Shown in pieces: positions 13,716-23,698 of a stretch of 64,000 nucleotides of DNA. The stretch is taken from positions 5,518,001-5,582,000 of the forward strand of contig JAPTOF010000014.1 in assembly GCA_028554755.1 (NCBI GenBank), in the 5' to 3' direction. The notes below the pieces were generated by a model, which saw only the letters and a program-made list of their open reading frames with translations, did no database searches and was not told the origin of the DNA. The position numbers and the translations under genes were made by a program. The DNA is from Cordia subcordata. Lineage: Eukaryota; Streptophyta; Magnoliopsida; Boraginales; Cordiaceae. Position 1 is the stretch's first letter; each line of letters starts with the position of its first letter.

Positions 13716-15429
13716 TTTGCATATATTTTTGTGCAACTCCTAGCCTTTTGGTTTCAGTTGTTCAAAACGCAATCATTAAGAAATTCAAGCTTTCTTTTGA
13801 ACAAAAAAAAAATTCAAGCTTTCTAAAGACAGCGAAAAATTCGATACAGGTTTATGAAATACAACTTTGCATTCAAATTGCTATTAAGATTAATAATAAC
13901 ATGTTTCATTATGTTTTAAAATTTAAGCCGATCAAAGATCAAATAATATTTATAACGCGGTATCGATCCTAATAAATTATTTTCTACCATTCCATTTGAT
14001 CCTCGAGAGACTCAAGAAGTAACTTCATTCTATAAAGTGAATATTGCCCCGGGGACTTGCACACAGCGCGAGAACAAGAAGTGGTATAGATGAGATTTGA
14101 GGTGAAGACGATTATCTTTAGTTATATAAATATGAATCGAAGTGTGACGCACTCAGCAGAAAGGAAATTGTACACTGCTGATGCATTGTTTGTTTAAAGT
14201 GAGTTTACAAAAAAAACTAGTGTGCAAAATTCTCACGTTACTTTGTAATTGCATTACTCAAAATATAACAAAATTCACATATAACGTTTTTGATAATTTA
14301 AGACATTCAGCTCCATTGTGGAGCACATTCAGCTTTCACTAAAAAAAACTTGTGGAAATAGCGGTAAAAAATTTCTCTTTGATGCCAACATTTGATGTAT
14401 TAGAATATATAGAATCCTTTTCTCAAAACCGCTATAAAATTCTGATTCTCAACATGAGGGATATGTCTTGAAATCAGAGAGCTTTGCTCCTGTATTCTCC
14501 CGTAATGACTCTCAAGAAAGATCGGAAACAAAGGGGAAAAAAAAGGGAAAACAGGTGGTTACTGTTTAGAATGAGTCAATCTAGTACTTATATAGGTTAT
14601 AAACAATATATATACCTTTATATATATGCATATATTTTTAAAAAAATCATATTAAATGCTTATATATTGTAGGTGAGTAGTTTAACAAACAAATAAAGGT
14701 TGTGTTTATGGTATAGATCAAATTTTAACATTGAGTACATGGGATTTGAATAAATATTCTAAATTAACATTCAAAAAAGAAAAATAAGTATTGTTTCCAA
14801 TGAAATAACAATTTAAATTATTATCAAGTTATTAATCAAATTTAAAAATTTTAAAAAGTAGATTGAGACAATATTGGATTTATTCTATTTCACTTTTCTA
14901 ATTTTATAATATTAAATTGATATCGAAATTCGTACATTACTTGAGTGAGTACTTAGTAAAAATATATTGCATGACACGTCACCTTTTTCAATTTGCAAAC
15001 ACTAAAAGATATTGTTAAAAAAAAAAAACATAAAGGATAAGATCCTTAAATATGATTCCGATTTGTTTTCTTTATTGGATCTGATTTCTGATAAATTTCA
15101 TTTTATATGTTTTCAATGTTCTCACTAAGATTTCAAGGTATTTTATATTGGGTACCACGAAAGCACTCGGACACAGATGGACATCAACTTAAATCAATTT
15201 GATGACAAATGAGAAAAAATAATTTTCCAGACGGCAAATTGATCGCTTTTTGTTGCTTGGCCTCGGGACTTGTCCTACGTCTATCTGTTCAACGCAAATG
15301 TGTGTGCTTTCTAAACCTTCGGGCCTCTTTTTCTCGGCCTATTGGTTGTCCTTCGCTCTCTCTTTCTTTTTCTTTTCCTTTTTTTTTTGGGTTAAGTTGG
15401 TAAACAAATGTATTTATAAAATGCACAGA
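13716..15429. other. Intergenic, no gene recognised
   Basis: Strongly AT-rich, with short low-complexity ORFs that lack any recognisable protein character. No paired repeats or RNA gene seen. Confidence 0.5.
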
Positions 15430-15830
15430 AAAGAGAGTTCGAAGAGTCTGTTTGACCCAACTTTTAAAAAATCAAAAGTGATTTTTATGAATTCAAAAGT
15501 TAAACTTAACCTGTTTGACCAATTTTTTTAAGAAACTTTTAAATAAAATCTTCAGCTAAAAAAAGTTGAAAAATTAGAAGGTTCAAATTGAAGCTTTTCA
15601 GAAAAGGCTTTTAAAAGTTAATTTTACATCATTTTAAAAATTATTTTTCTTCATTTTTTCTAAAAAATACTACTCTATATTTTTTAAAATCCAATATTAC
15701 TATTAAAACAACTGCTCAACTCATAAATACAAAGCCAAACTATTAACGATATTTAGTTAATAGTACTTTTAACCAAAATTTTGCTACTAAAAACTCTACA
15801 ATTTAACAGATGAAATCTCACGAGTAAGCC
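15430..15830. repeat. Dispersed AT-rich repeat, copy 1 (pair with 22420-22750)
   Basis: Ordered matching blocks are shared with 22420-22750: TGTTTGACC, GTTGAAAAATTAGAAG, TCTTCATTTTT, TACTACTCTATATTTTT and ACTATTAAAAACTCTA, in the same order and at similar spacing. It is non-coding. It is probably a non-autonomous DNA transposon of one family, but terminal repeats were not fixed. Confidence 0.6.
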
Positions 15831-15979
15831 AAAATGAGCCGAGACCATTACAATGTCAAATTACAACATTAATCTAGTTCAATTTAAGCTACAACATTAG
15901 ATACATAGAACTAACAAACTAGCCAAAACCAAAAGAAACAAAGTTCAAAACATTACAACCAAAAAGTGCAAGAGAAAGA

Positions 15980-16911
15980 TTATAGGGAAGTATGATCACC
16001 CGGTGAGAAGTATACGTTAATTATCGATTTTACACGTATAAAGTTCTTGATAGTAAAACTTAATTTTGAAGTGATGGCTGTTTCACCCATATCATCATCC
16101 ATTTCATTGAGGATTTCAACAATATTTGAGGAATAAGGTGGAGCACTTTTTGGACCAAATGAGGCATTAGGTTTTGGGCTAGAGCTCGTTTTCTTGTGTG
16201 ACGTTGAAGAGCAACTCTTGGCTTGTTTGTGGGTAGAGGTGGTAAACGAGCACCTGCGAGCCAACCAGACCCGTTTAGCGCGGGTTATGCCGTTCCGCGG
16301 GTAGGGTCGGATTCATGCTAGTGCCTGCACCCCCCATCCGCACTCACGGTCTCGCGGATTCGCGGGTTTATCCGCTTAATTTTATGATATTTTAATATTA
16401 TTTAAAAATAAATAAAACCAAAAAAAATTAGCATTAATTAATAAACACTTGTGACCTGTTTGACCCAAAAAAACAAAAAATTAGGCACCTAAAAATAGCT
16501 AAAGTTAATGAACTAAATGTCCCAAACACAATCAATAATTAAAATCTCCATTAAATACCTAATTACAAACTAACATTAACATAATAAAACAACAATTACC
16601 ATAGTCCATAGCTACAATCAGAGCTTCAAATATGGCTGCTAAGGCTGTAAACTATAAAGTGCAATAAGAAGAAAAAACTTAGTGTTTATAACTTTAAGCT
16701 TATATGTGTTAAAAAAAAAAAAAAAAAGGGACCCGGGGGTCACCCGCACAACCCGTGCTTTACGCGGGTCGGGTCGGGTCGGGTCGGGTCGGGTCCCCCG
16801 TTTGTCTTGCGAGTTGCAAAATGTTAAATCCTAACCCTTCATTTTTGTGGGTTAAACGGGTTGATCCACGGGTTCTAACCTGCTTTGCCACTTCTATTTG
16901 TGGGGAGCCAT
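15980..16911 (-). pseudogene. Unrecognised small ORF split by a hAT element
   Basis: If the 663-bp hAT element and one 8-bp target duplication are removed, the minus strand reads from an ATG at 16911 (MAPHKQAKSC) into the frame ending at 15980, giving about 86 aa. The peptide is Ser/Lys-rich at the start, then has an acidic EMDDDMGE stretch. I do not recognise it. It may be a chance frame. The flanks have no other coding sign. Confidence 0.3.
16234..16896. mobile_element. Non-autonomous hAT element (663 bp) with exact 8-bp target duplication
   Basis: Direct repeats TTTGTGGG at 16226-16233 and 16897-16904 flank inverted ends TAGAGGTGGTAAACGAGC (left) and TAGAAGTGGCAAAGCAGG (right, read back). 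An 8-bp target and TAGAGGTGGCAAA-type ends are diagnostic of hAT. Both subterminal zones are GC-rich and full of CGGGT/ACCCG words, including five tandem GGGTC units near 16766-16795, as in many plant hAT MITEs. The middle is AT-rich and non-coding. Confidence 0.88.
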
Positions 16912-17482
16912 TCTTAGAGTCACCAAGCATTATATTTCCATCATACTACTATAGTTTATGGTCTTGCACGATGCTATAGAAGTTATACTTTTTTATTTTA
17001 TGTTTAATACAAAAAAAAATTGTAAGTAGATATAACAGTATTGAGGGGAAAAAAGAACGAATCACTTAGAATACCAAAAAAAAAAATTAAAGAAAGAACC
17101 ATGCACTAGCCGAACTTTAAATAAGAAAACGTACAAATACTCGGATCAAAGGAGAGAAAAAGGGAAAAAATTGGCACCCTAACTTTTTCGAAGAAAATTA
17201 TACACCTCATGCAACCATTTTATTAGATATTATAGATATAGATATGATACTGGTGCTTGACCCATGCAATAGATGTTGATATAAATTTGATATTGTCAAG
17301 TTATGAAGGTAATTTATTATCTTATTTTTCTAATAACTTAACAATAATTTTATTACTATTTCCTTGAAAGTAATGTTTATTTATTATTTACATGGATTAA
17401 CTTGCACTAATAGCTCTTAATAAATAGATTAATAGAAAAATAAATGTTAAAAAATTAGTTTGTTTACTTTTTTTTTTCTCTT
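16912..17482. other. Intergenic, no gene recognised
   Basis: AT-rich. Near 17253 a short ACTGGTGCTTGACCCATGCA motif loosely recalls a Helitron 3' end in reverse orientation, but the hairpin is not preserved. Confidence 0.4.
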
Positions 17483-18003
17483 GGAAGTAAAACCGGACTA
17501 AGCAAGGATCATTCTGAGATAAGAGACTCCTCTAAGATCTCAAGAAGCTCCCTAACGTTATCTGGAGGATCCTGAAACCAATGAGTGCCCAAGGGAAGGT
17601 TGAGGCTATGAATTGTCAATCAATCCGCACACTTGTTTGCTTTCCTGTAAATGTGGTTAATACTGTAGTCTGACCTATTTAATAACTTTCTGCATTCTTC
17701 AATATAGGGATTCAATACTCTTGACGCTTGAAAATTACCCTTAATGCAATTTACAAACAATTGGGAGTCGGATTTAGTCTCAATATTATCTATACCTCTT
17801 CTAGACGCTTCTTTGAGTTTTTCAAGAAGAGCGATCACTTCAACCATATTATTTGAAGTTATGCCCAAGTTGATCACAAATCCCCAATCCTATTTCCCAT
17901 GGGTATCTCAAACTAAAGCCCCTACTACTTCAATACCAAGATTTATCTTAGAACAACCATCCACGTTGAGTGTCCATTACCTGACGGGCGGGTTCCATTG
18001 AAT
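17483..18003 (-). pseudogene. Plant RNase H-like (RVT_3) domain relic
   Basis: One minus-strand frame reads W(T)LNVDGCSKINLGIE, GFVINLGITSNNMVEVIALL, IETKSDSQLFVN, DYSINHIYRKANKCAD, and then LPLGTHWFQDPPDNVRELL. These are the blocks of the RNase H-like domain common at the end of plant LINE reverse transcriptases and in single-domain relatives. The catalytic acidic positions (NVDG, the E in MVEV, SDSQ) are kept. Four in-frame stops interrupt it: TAA before WTLNVD, TGA and TAG in the next 20 codons, and one after KCAD. It is a single-domain relic with no RT part nearby. Confidence 0.85.
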
Positions 18004-18109
18004 GTGCTTTAGTATTTTCTTGTTGGTTCCGTTGGCAAATTCCTTCCTCTCCCAAGCTTGCTCAACGTCTCAAACACAATTCTGTTAATGCTGGCTTTTG
18101 CCTGGGACG

Positions 18110-18242
18110 TGTTGGGAGTATTAGTGTATATATTTACCTCGTATTAAACAAAGAATAATTGTATTATAAAAGGAAACAATTGTAATCCTTTGTGTCTAAA
18201 TATACATCACAAATACCCTATTGAGGTGTGACCCTAAAATCA
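18110..18242 (+). repeat. Short 5' LTR of a Ty1/copia element, with primer site
   Basis: It starts TGTTGGGAGTATTAG, has ATTATAAAAGG as a TATA-like box near 18163, and ends AAAATCA. A TGGTATCA primer site (18249-18256) follows six bases later, then a leader into the gag ORF. The length of about 133 bp is short but normal for some copia lineages. No 3' partner was found in the window. Confidence 0.6.
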
Positions 18243-18531
18243 TCTTTGTGGTATCATCGTAGCCAATTGATCCTTCCTCCATCCCCACCCTAATTTTCCA
18301 AAATTATCATCTTCTTCAATTGTTCAGCGCGGCAGTAGCCACGGTCATCTTCTCTTTTCAAGCTTTTCACCCGACGACACAAACAAAAATCTCCATCTTA
18401 TTACAACCAAATTGTTCCCTGCCGACATCTAAACAACCAAACATATATTATTATTTAAAAACACAACAAAACCCAATTCTTTCTCAAATCAGCAGCCTAT
18501 TGTATTCTTCTGTCTTCCCCTTTTCAACATC

Positions 18532-19413
18532 ATGACAACTTCAGAAAACTCCAGCACTGCAGTCCTTGACTCTATCGCACCCTCAACACCAGTTTCTTCT
18601 CCTCACAATGACTTGCATATATCAGAGACGTTCCCTACCAGTACGTCTCTTTTTCCCTCTCAAACGATAACACTTCCTGCTGCTGCGCCTACCTTCACAA
18701 CTGCTAGCACCATCTTATCTTCCTCTGGAATTCCTTCTGATATTCCATCCTTCTCTCATGGACTGCAACTCCCAAACTTGAGCAGTCTAAATATTACCAC
18801 CCTTGTTACCATTCGTTTCGACGGAACGAATTACCGTCTATGGCGTTCACAAATTGAACCTGTCTTCTTTACTTATGGTGTGTTTGGAATCGTTGATGGC
18901 TCAATTGCTTGTCCTCCTTCTACTTCCCCAGATTACTCACTGTGGCTTCGGTTGGACAGCTTAGTTCGCACATGGCTGAATGCAACGTTTACTAGTGATA
19001 TCGTCCAAGATATTTATCACTACGCCACCAGTCGCGAAATATGGCTTGCTCTGCAGGAACGTTATCTGGACAATTCAAAAGCTAATTCTCATTCTCTGAG
19101 ATTGCAGCTATATGCTTTACGCAAGAACAATAACAGCATGGACGTTTATCTTCGGGAAATCAAAACCATTGCAGATACACTATTCGATATCCAAAAGCCA
19201 GTGGTTGAGGATGACTTAATCTCCATTGCCTTACACGGCCTGCCTCCTGAATATGGGACTTTTGTTACAGCCTTGGTAAATTCTGGAGAAGTTCTCTCTT
19301 GGAATATTGTATACCGCAAATTACTGGCTCAAGAATCGCATTTAAAGCTAGCTTCTCAGGCTCATGCAACTACTACTTACACTGCTTATGCCGATATATT
19401 ACTCAACAAGTGA
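18532..19413 (+). CDS. Ty1/copia Gag protein, 5' part intact, C-terminus foreign
   Basis: An uninterrupted 293-codon ORF. After a Ser/Thr/Pro-rich start it has the copia Gag core: RFDGTNYRLWRSQIEPVFF (residues about 104-122), DGSIACPP, SREIWLALQERYLDNSKANS, then LQLYALRKNNNSMDVYLREI and GLPPEYGTFVTAL. Copia Gag packages element RNA. No zinc knuckle, protease or pol follows. After about residue 283 the reading frame runs into unrelated copia 3' DNA and stops. The start is the first ATG after the LTR, primer site and leader. It has no frameshift, unlike the other retroelement genes here, so it is young or kept by chance. Confidence 0.8.
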   Translation: MTTSENSSTAVLDSIAPSTPVSSPHNDLHISETFPTSTSLFPSQTITLPAAAPTFTTASTILSSSGIPSDIPSFSHGLQLPNLSSLNITTLVTIRFDGTNYRLWRSQIEPVFFTYGVFGIVDGSIACPPSTSPDYSLWLRLDSLVRTWLNATFTSDIVQDIYHYATSREIWLALQERYLDNSKANSHSLRLQLYALRKNNNSMDVYLREIKTIADTLFDIQKPVVEDDLISIALHGLPPEYGTFVTALVNSGEVLSWNIVYRKLLAQESHLKLASQAHATTTYTAYADILLNK

Positions 19414-20090
19414 ATGATACTATTTGAGTAAAGAGAGATTATATTGAAAGTGATTGAGTCTAACATATTATGTTGAAATGCATGTAATGAACTCCCCAAG
19501 AAGTATGAAATAGAGACTCTTCAAGTTTCTCAAGTGAGATTTTAGCAAGTTCATTTTGAAGCAATATCATCTATAACAATATTTGAGAAACTATAAGATT
19601 GGTATTCATACTCATAGATTTTTCTTAAAATGCTGAAATGAGAGAGACAAATAAGCATTGCACTCTTTTTCCTTTGGCTTAGGTTTTGTTTTACTAGATT
19701 TTCCTAGCAAAGTTTTTAACGAGGCAGCATAAAACGTATAGCAAAATTATTGTACTATTTTTCCTTCATTAGAATTTTTGCCCCACTAGGTTTTATTCCA
19801 ATAAAGTTTTAACAAGGCATATTCTTGAAATATCCAAGAGGAAGTGTTACATATCATGTGAATATTCATATTCCATAAAGTAGTATTGGTTATGACCCAA
19901 ATTTAAGCCCAAGAAGACAAAAGCACTCTGATGTTGTAAAAGAAAATTGTTAGAGAGCAAGCATTTTATCCCTACAAATAGGGCTTTATATATTGTAATT
20001 ACACACATCAATATCATAAAATCATTCTTCTTTTATTCTTGTGTCTTTTCTCGTTCTCCTTTCCTCCTTAGTTTTGTACATAAATATAGT
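19414..20090 (+). mobile_element. 3' end of a second copia element (post-pol block, polypurine tract, LTR-like end)
   Basis: The block at 19665-19830 (CTTAGGTTTTG, CTAGATTTTCCTAGCAAAG, TTTTTAACGAGGCA, then a second similar copy) matches the DNA between pol stop and LTR in the elements at 48.7 and 57.6 kb. A purine tract AAGAGGAAG is followed by TGTTACATATCATG at 19845, a likely LTR start. A TATA-like CTTTATATATTG lies near 19987. The LTR end was not fixed. Pol is missing, so this is a fragment fused to the gag ORF upstream. Confidence 0.55.
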
Positions 20091-20411
20091 TATTTATTTA
20101 TTTCTTAAAAGTATATATTAAAATGTTATAATTTAGCAATTTTATTTATGTTATATACAATAAAAGTATATAATAATTATTAAATAAAGTATAGTAATAA
20201 AGAGAAAAAGGTAAGGATAAGATAGTAAATGATTTGGTTAAACTTTTTTTTTTTTCAAAATACTTAAAGTCATAAAAAGTAAAGGTTTGGGGTAGGGAGC
20301 TTTCTATTTTTCAGATAAAGCTACTTTAGAAAAATGTATTTTTTTTATTAAACAAATACGTCTACTAGCTTAAATTGGACTTTGAATAGATTTTTCCAAC
20401 TTAAAACTCAA
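20091..20411. other. Intergenic, no gene recognised
   Basis: AT-rich stretch. The AACCAAACACCCTC motif at its right end is a MITE-type terminus that also begins the tandem repeat that follows. Confidence 0.4.
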
Positions 20412-20697
20412 ACCAAACACCCTCTTACTTTTTTATAAAACTTTATTCTATTAATAATCAATTGATGTTTGTGAAATGTTTATTATTTCCACCAAAAAAA
20501 AGAGAAAAATAAGGTTTTATGTGTCTTATTTAAAACCTCTAGTGAAGTTACCAAACACCCTCTTACTCTTACTTGTTTATAAAAAACTTTATTCTATTAA
20601 TAATCAATTGATGTTTATGAAATGTTTTATTATTTTTACCAGAAAAAAGAGAAAAATAAGGTTTTATGTGTCTTATTTAAAACCTCTAGAGAAGTTT
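20412..20697. repeat. Tandem duplication, period 138 bp (two units)
   Basis: Units at 20412-20549 and 20550-20697 share ACCAAACACCCTCTTAC, TTATTCTATTAATAATCAAT and AAATAAGGTTTTATGTGTCT with few changes. The open frame across it repeats itself for this reason and is not a gene. Confidence 0.85.
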
Positions 20698-20725
20698 ACA
20701 TGCATTTGAAATCGCAATAAAATAA

Positions 20726-21048
20726 CAGGTAAATTACACAGATAGTCCCCTTAATTCACTTAACTCCCTTATCTTTCAAACTAACCATTTTAAACCCCTA
20801 TCTTTAATTCTAGTAACATCGTTGGTCCTAAGTTCCTTTTTTCATTGAAAACTTAATGGTTTTTTCTTGGATCACAATTAAATCACATGCAGCTCACGTG
20901 ATTAAATCGTAAATTTTTTAATGGAAATGGGCATTAGGACTAACAGAGCTATGGAATGAACGATAGGGGGTTAAAATAATCGTTTTGAAAGATAAAAATT
21001 TAAGTATCAAATGCGGTAAATATAGGAAACTATTTGTGTAATTTACTC
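20726..21048. mobile_element. Mutator-like MITE (323 bp)
   Basis: Inverted ends AGGTAAATTACACAGATAGT and, from the right, AGAGTAAATTACACAAATAG are flanked by an 8-bp direct repeat TAAAATAA (20718-20725 and 21049-21056); a ninth base differs (C/T). It is non-coding. The size, end type and 8-9 bp target fit a Mutator-type MITE. Confidence 0.75.
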
Positions 21049-21056
21049 TAAAATAA

Positions 21057-22419
21057 TAAATAAATCTTATTAAAATCAAAAAGGAAAGGGAAACGGATAT
21101 CCAAACAAAGTAAGCTCTTGTGATGTGGCAAATATTTTGGTACTAGATATACCAAATCAGCAACCCTTTTATTTGTACCCTTGGTGGTCCCCGTTCCTCG
21201 TGCCTCAACTATTATATCATCGCATCGTTGTCATCATCATGATCACAACTGCTTAAGAAACTTTCAAATGCACGCATTAGAATGCAGTTTCCAGAGTGAT
21301 GACTGATGACCTCGTCGTACCAAGGCGGCTTGGCTATTGACCTTAACATGCTTTTGCTTTCAGGTTTCTAGGACTCTTCATTATATTAGTGTTTGTTTTG
21401 ACTATAACTCAACATTAAGGCATTGAAATGGTCATATTTGTATATATAATATATGTAAACCTCAAAAAAAAGGGGAAAAACTAAAGAGAAAAGCATTGTC
21501 AATATGGATGCATGAAGAAAGCCCCGGACGATGGTAGGCAATGACCCGAGTTTAATTATTAGTAGGGATAATTATGGAATTTGTTTCCGTTATTAATTTT
21601 TAATTAGTTCTTATTAATAAAATTAGTTAATTTAAAATTTAGATGCTTTAACCCTGTTCGGCAATAGTATTTTGAGTAGTATTTAGTACTTTGATTAAGT
21701 CAAAACATTGCTTCCTCGCACTTTAGTTGTTCGGTAAGACAGTGTTTTAAGTAGTATTTTTATTTAAAATAATGTTTGTGAAACGTTAATATTATTATTG
21801 TTTCAAGGTAGAGTTTAGTGTTTTATCTTCTTCTTCTTTTTTTTTTTTGGCAATATTATCTCTCTCCAATATCTTTTGACAATTCTAATTTCTATCTAAT
21901 GTCTCTATACATTTTTTAGATTTTTTTTTCACAAATACAAATACAAAATAATACAAAAATTAATTTCAAATTCTATCACATCAAAATATATCAAAAATAT
22001 AGTCTTATTCATCCATTTATTATTTTTTATTTGAAAATATAAATTTTCAATCAATAAAAAATATTTCTGTAGTAAAAAAATTTGTTTGTAATATTAATAA
22101 AATTAATTTACCAAAAAAGGTAATTTTGTTATGCTTTACTAACAAAATGTTATTCGAAGAAACATATGTTTAATTATAAAATAAATTGTCTTAATTATTT
22201 AAATAATAATAATAATCATCATCACAATAATAACTTGATACCAATATCTTTTTTCATCATTTTGCATTCACCAGCTAACCCTAGCTGGTTTTATAGTTGT
22301 GAAACAACTATCCGTTAACTAATAAAACTTAACAGCTATTCACCACTCAAACAACTATCCACTATTTAATCTATTAATTGCGCTGAACAAGCACTTAAAA
22401 TTGTTTTCTGTGCAAAAGT
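21057..22419. other. Intergenic, no gene recognised
   Basis: AT-rich DNA. At 21654-22390 the outer parts weakly mirror each other (CTGTTCGGCAATAG versus the reverse of GCTGAACAAGC), which could be a decayed DNA transposon. I could not fix ends. Confidence 0.35.
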
Positions 22420-22750
22420 TGAAGATGATTTGTTTGACCTATTTTTAAAAGAACTTTTACATAAAAACCAAAAAATAAAAAAATTGAAAAATCAGAAGCT
22501 GCAAATTGGAACTTTTAAAAATAATTTTGAGAAACTGTTTTAATATCAATGTTGAGAAATTGTTTTCCTTCATTTTTCTTTTCAAAATTACTACTCCATA
22601 TTTTTGAAAGTCTAATATTACCCTCAAGATAACTAAAAGCTCAACTTTTAAAATATAAGACCACAATCATATGAACTTTATTTAAAAGCACTTTTTCTTA
22701 AAATTTTACTATTAAAAACTCTATAATTCAATAATTAAAATCTCACTACT
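22420..22750. repeat. Dispersed AT-rich repeat, copy 2
   Basis: Same ordered blocks as 15430-15830 (TTTGTTTGACC, TTGAAAAATCAGAAGC, CTTCATTTTTC, TACTACTCCATATTTTTGAA, CTATTAAAAACTCTATAATT), diverged by indels. The same orientation is preserved. Confidence 0.6.
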
Positions 22751-23474
22751 GTGTTAGACACAACTAAAATCACACACACAACACGTATACATACAACCAT
22801 ACAATACACATATCCTCCTTTGTTTCATCTTATTCCTTTTGGACTCATCTTTGGCGCTTGCAGGTTCCACCAAAACTGAAGTGTTTTTATCTGGAGGGCA
22901 CGCTCAAACTCGCTTCCTAGGTCGCAGAATTCACACTTTAGTTCTTTTGTTAAATGCAATCACTTTAGCCCAAAAAAAAAAAAAACAAAATGTTGGGGAT
23001 TAAATTCGAAGTTTAGATAAATAATGGAGATCAAATTAAATTGTGCAAGAATAATCTAGACATTTTATAGATTACTAACAATTTAGTTCACTTTTTAATG
23101 GTAATAACCAAATTTAAAACTTTATGAAATAACGAGAACTAATTTAGTTATATTTTAATCATAGTGATCAAATTAAAATATTGCGGTAATATCAATGTCT
23201 AATTGCATAATTTGTCTTTTCTGGTTTGTAAATTTGTTGATTTTAATCAATTAGCTTAAAATATTTAAATTTGTTATGATAGTCTCAGAGAATTCATGTA
23301 ATTATTATAAACCAAACATGTATTGTGTCTAAAATGAATACACAAACGACTATAATGATTTATATTTTTAGGACTCATAATAAGCGAGTAATTTACAAGT
23401 AAATTTTACATTTATATAATAATAAAATGGGTTAATTAATTTGGAATGGTGGATTTCATGCAACATAATAATTT
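22751..23474. other. Intergenic, no gene recognised
   Basis: AT-rich. No ORF, paired repeat or RNA gene could be supported. Confidence 0.4.
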
Positions 23475-23698
23475 TAGAGCCTCTTTGGATTGGCTTTTTT
23501 TTCAATAAAAAATACTTTTTTAATACAAAATACATTATTTTTACAATAACTATTTGGTTTAATTTTTTTAAAAAAGTTGAAACTATAAAAAAAGTCCAAC
23601 TTGCATTTTTCTAAAAATTAAAAATTTTAACTTCTAAAAAATATTTTTTTAATAACATTTTTTAAAGAATCAATCCAAACAACCCCTAAGTCAATAAT
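23475..23698. mobile_element. MITE with GTTTGGATTG-type ends
   Basis: Left AGAGCCTCTTTGGATTGGCT and right, read back, TTAGGGGTTGTTTGGATTGA form imperfect inverted ends around about 190 bp of A/T homopolymer-rich DNA. A clean target duplication is not visible. Confidence 0.55.

Noticed and set aside
17240..17290. Possible Helitron 3' end (ACTGGTGCTTGACCCATGCA in reverse)
   Set aside because: The hairpin is not intact, the CTRR end is CCAGT, and no matching 5' end was found.
20476..20709. 77-codon ORF with internal repeat
   Set aside because: The repetition comes from a 138-bp tandem duplication of non-coding DNA.
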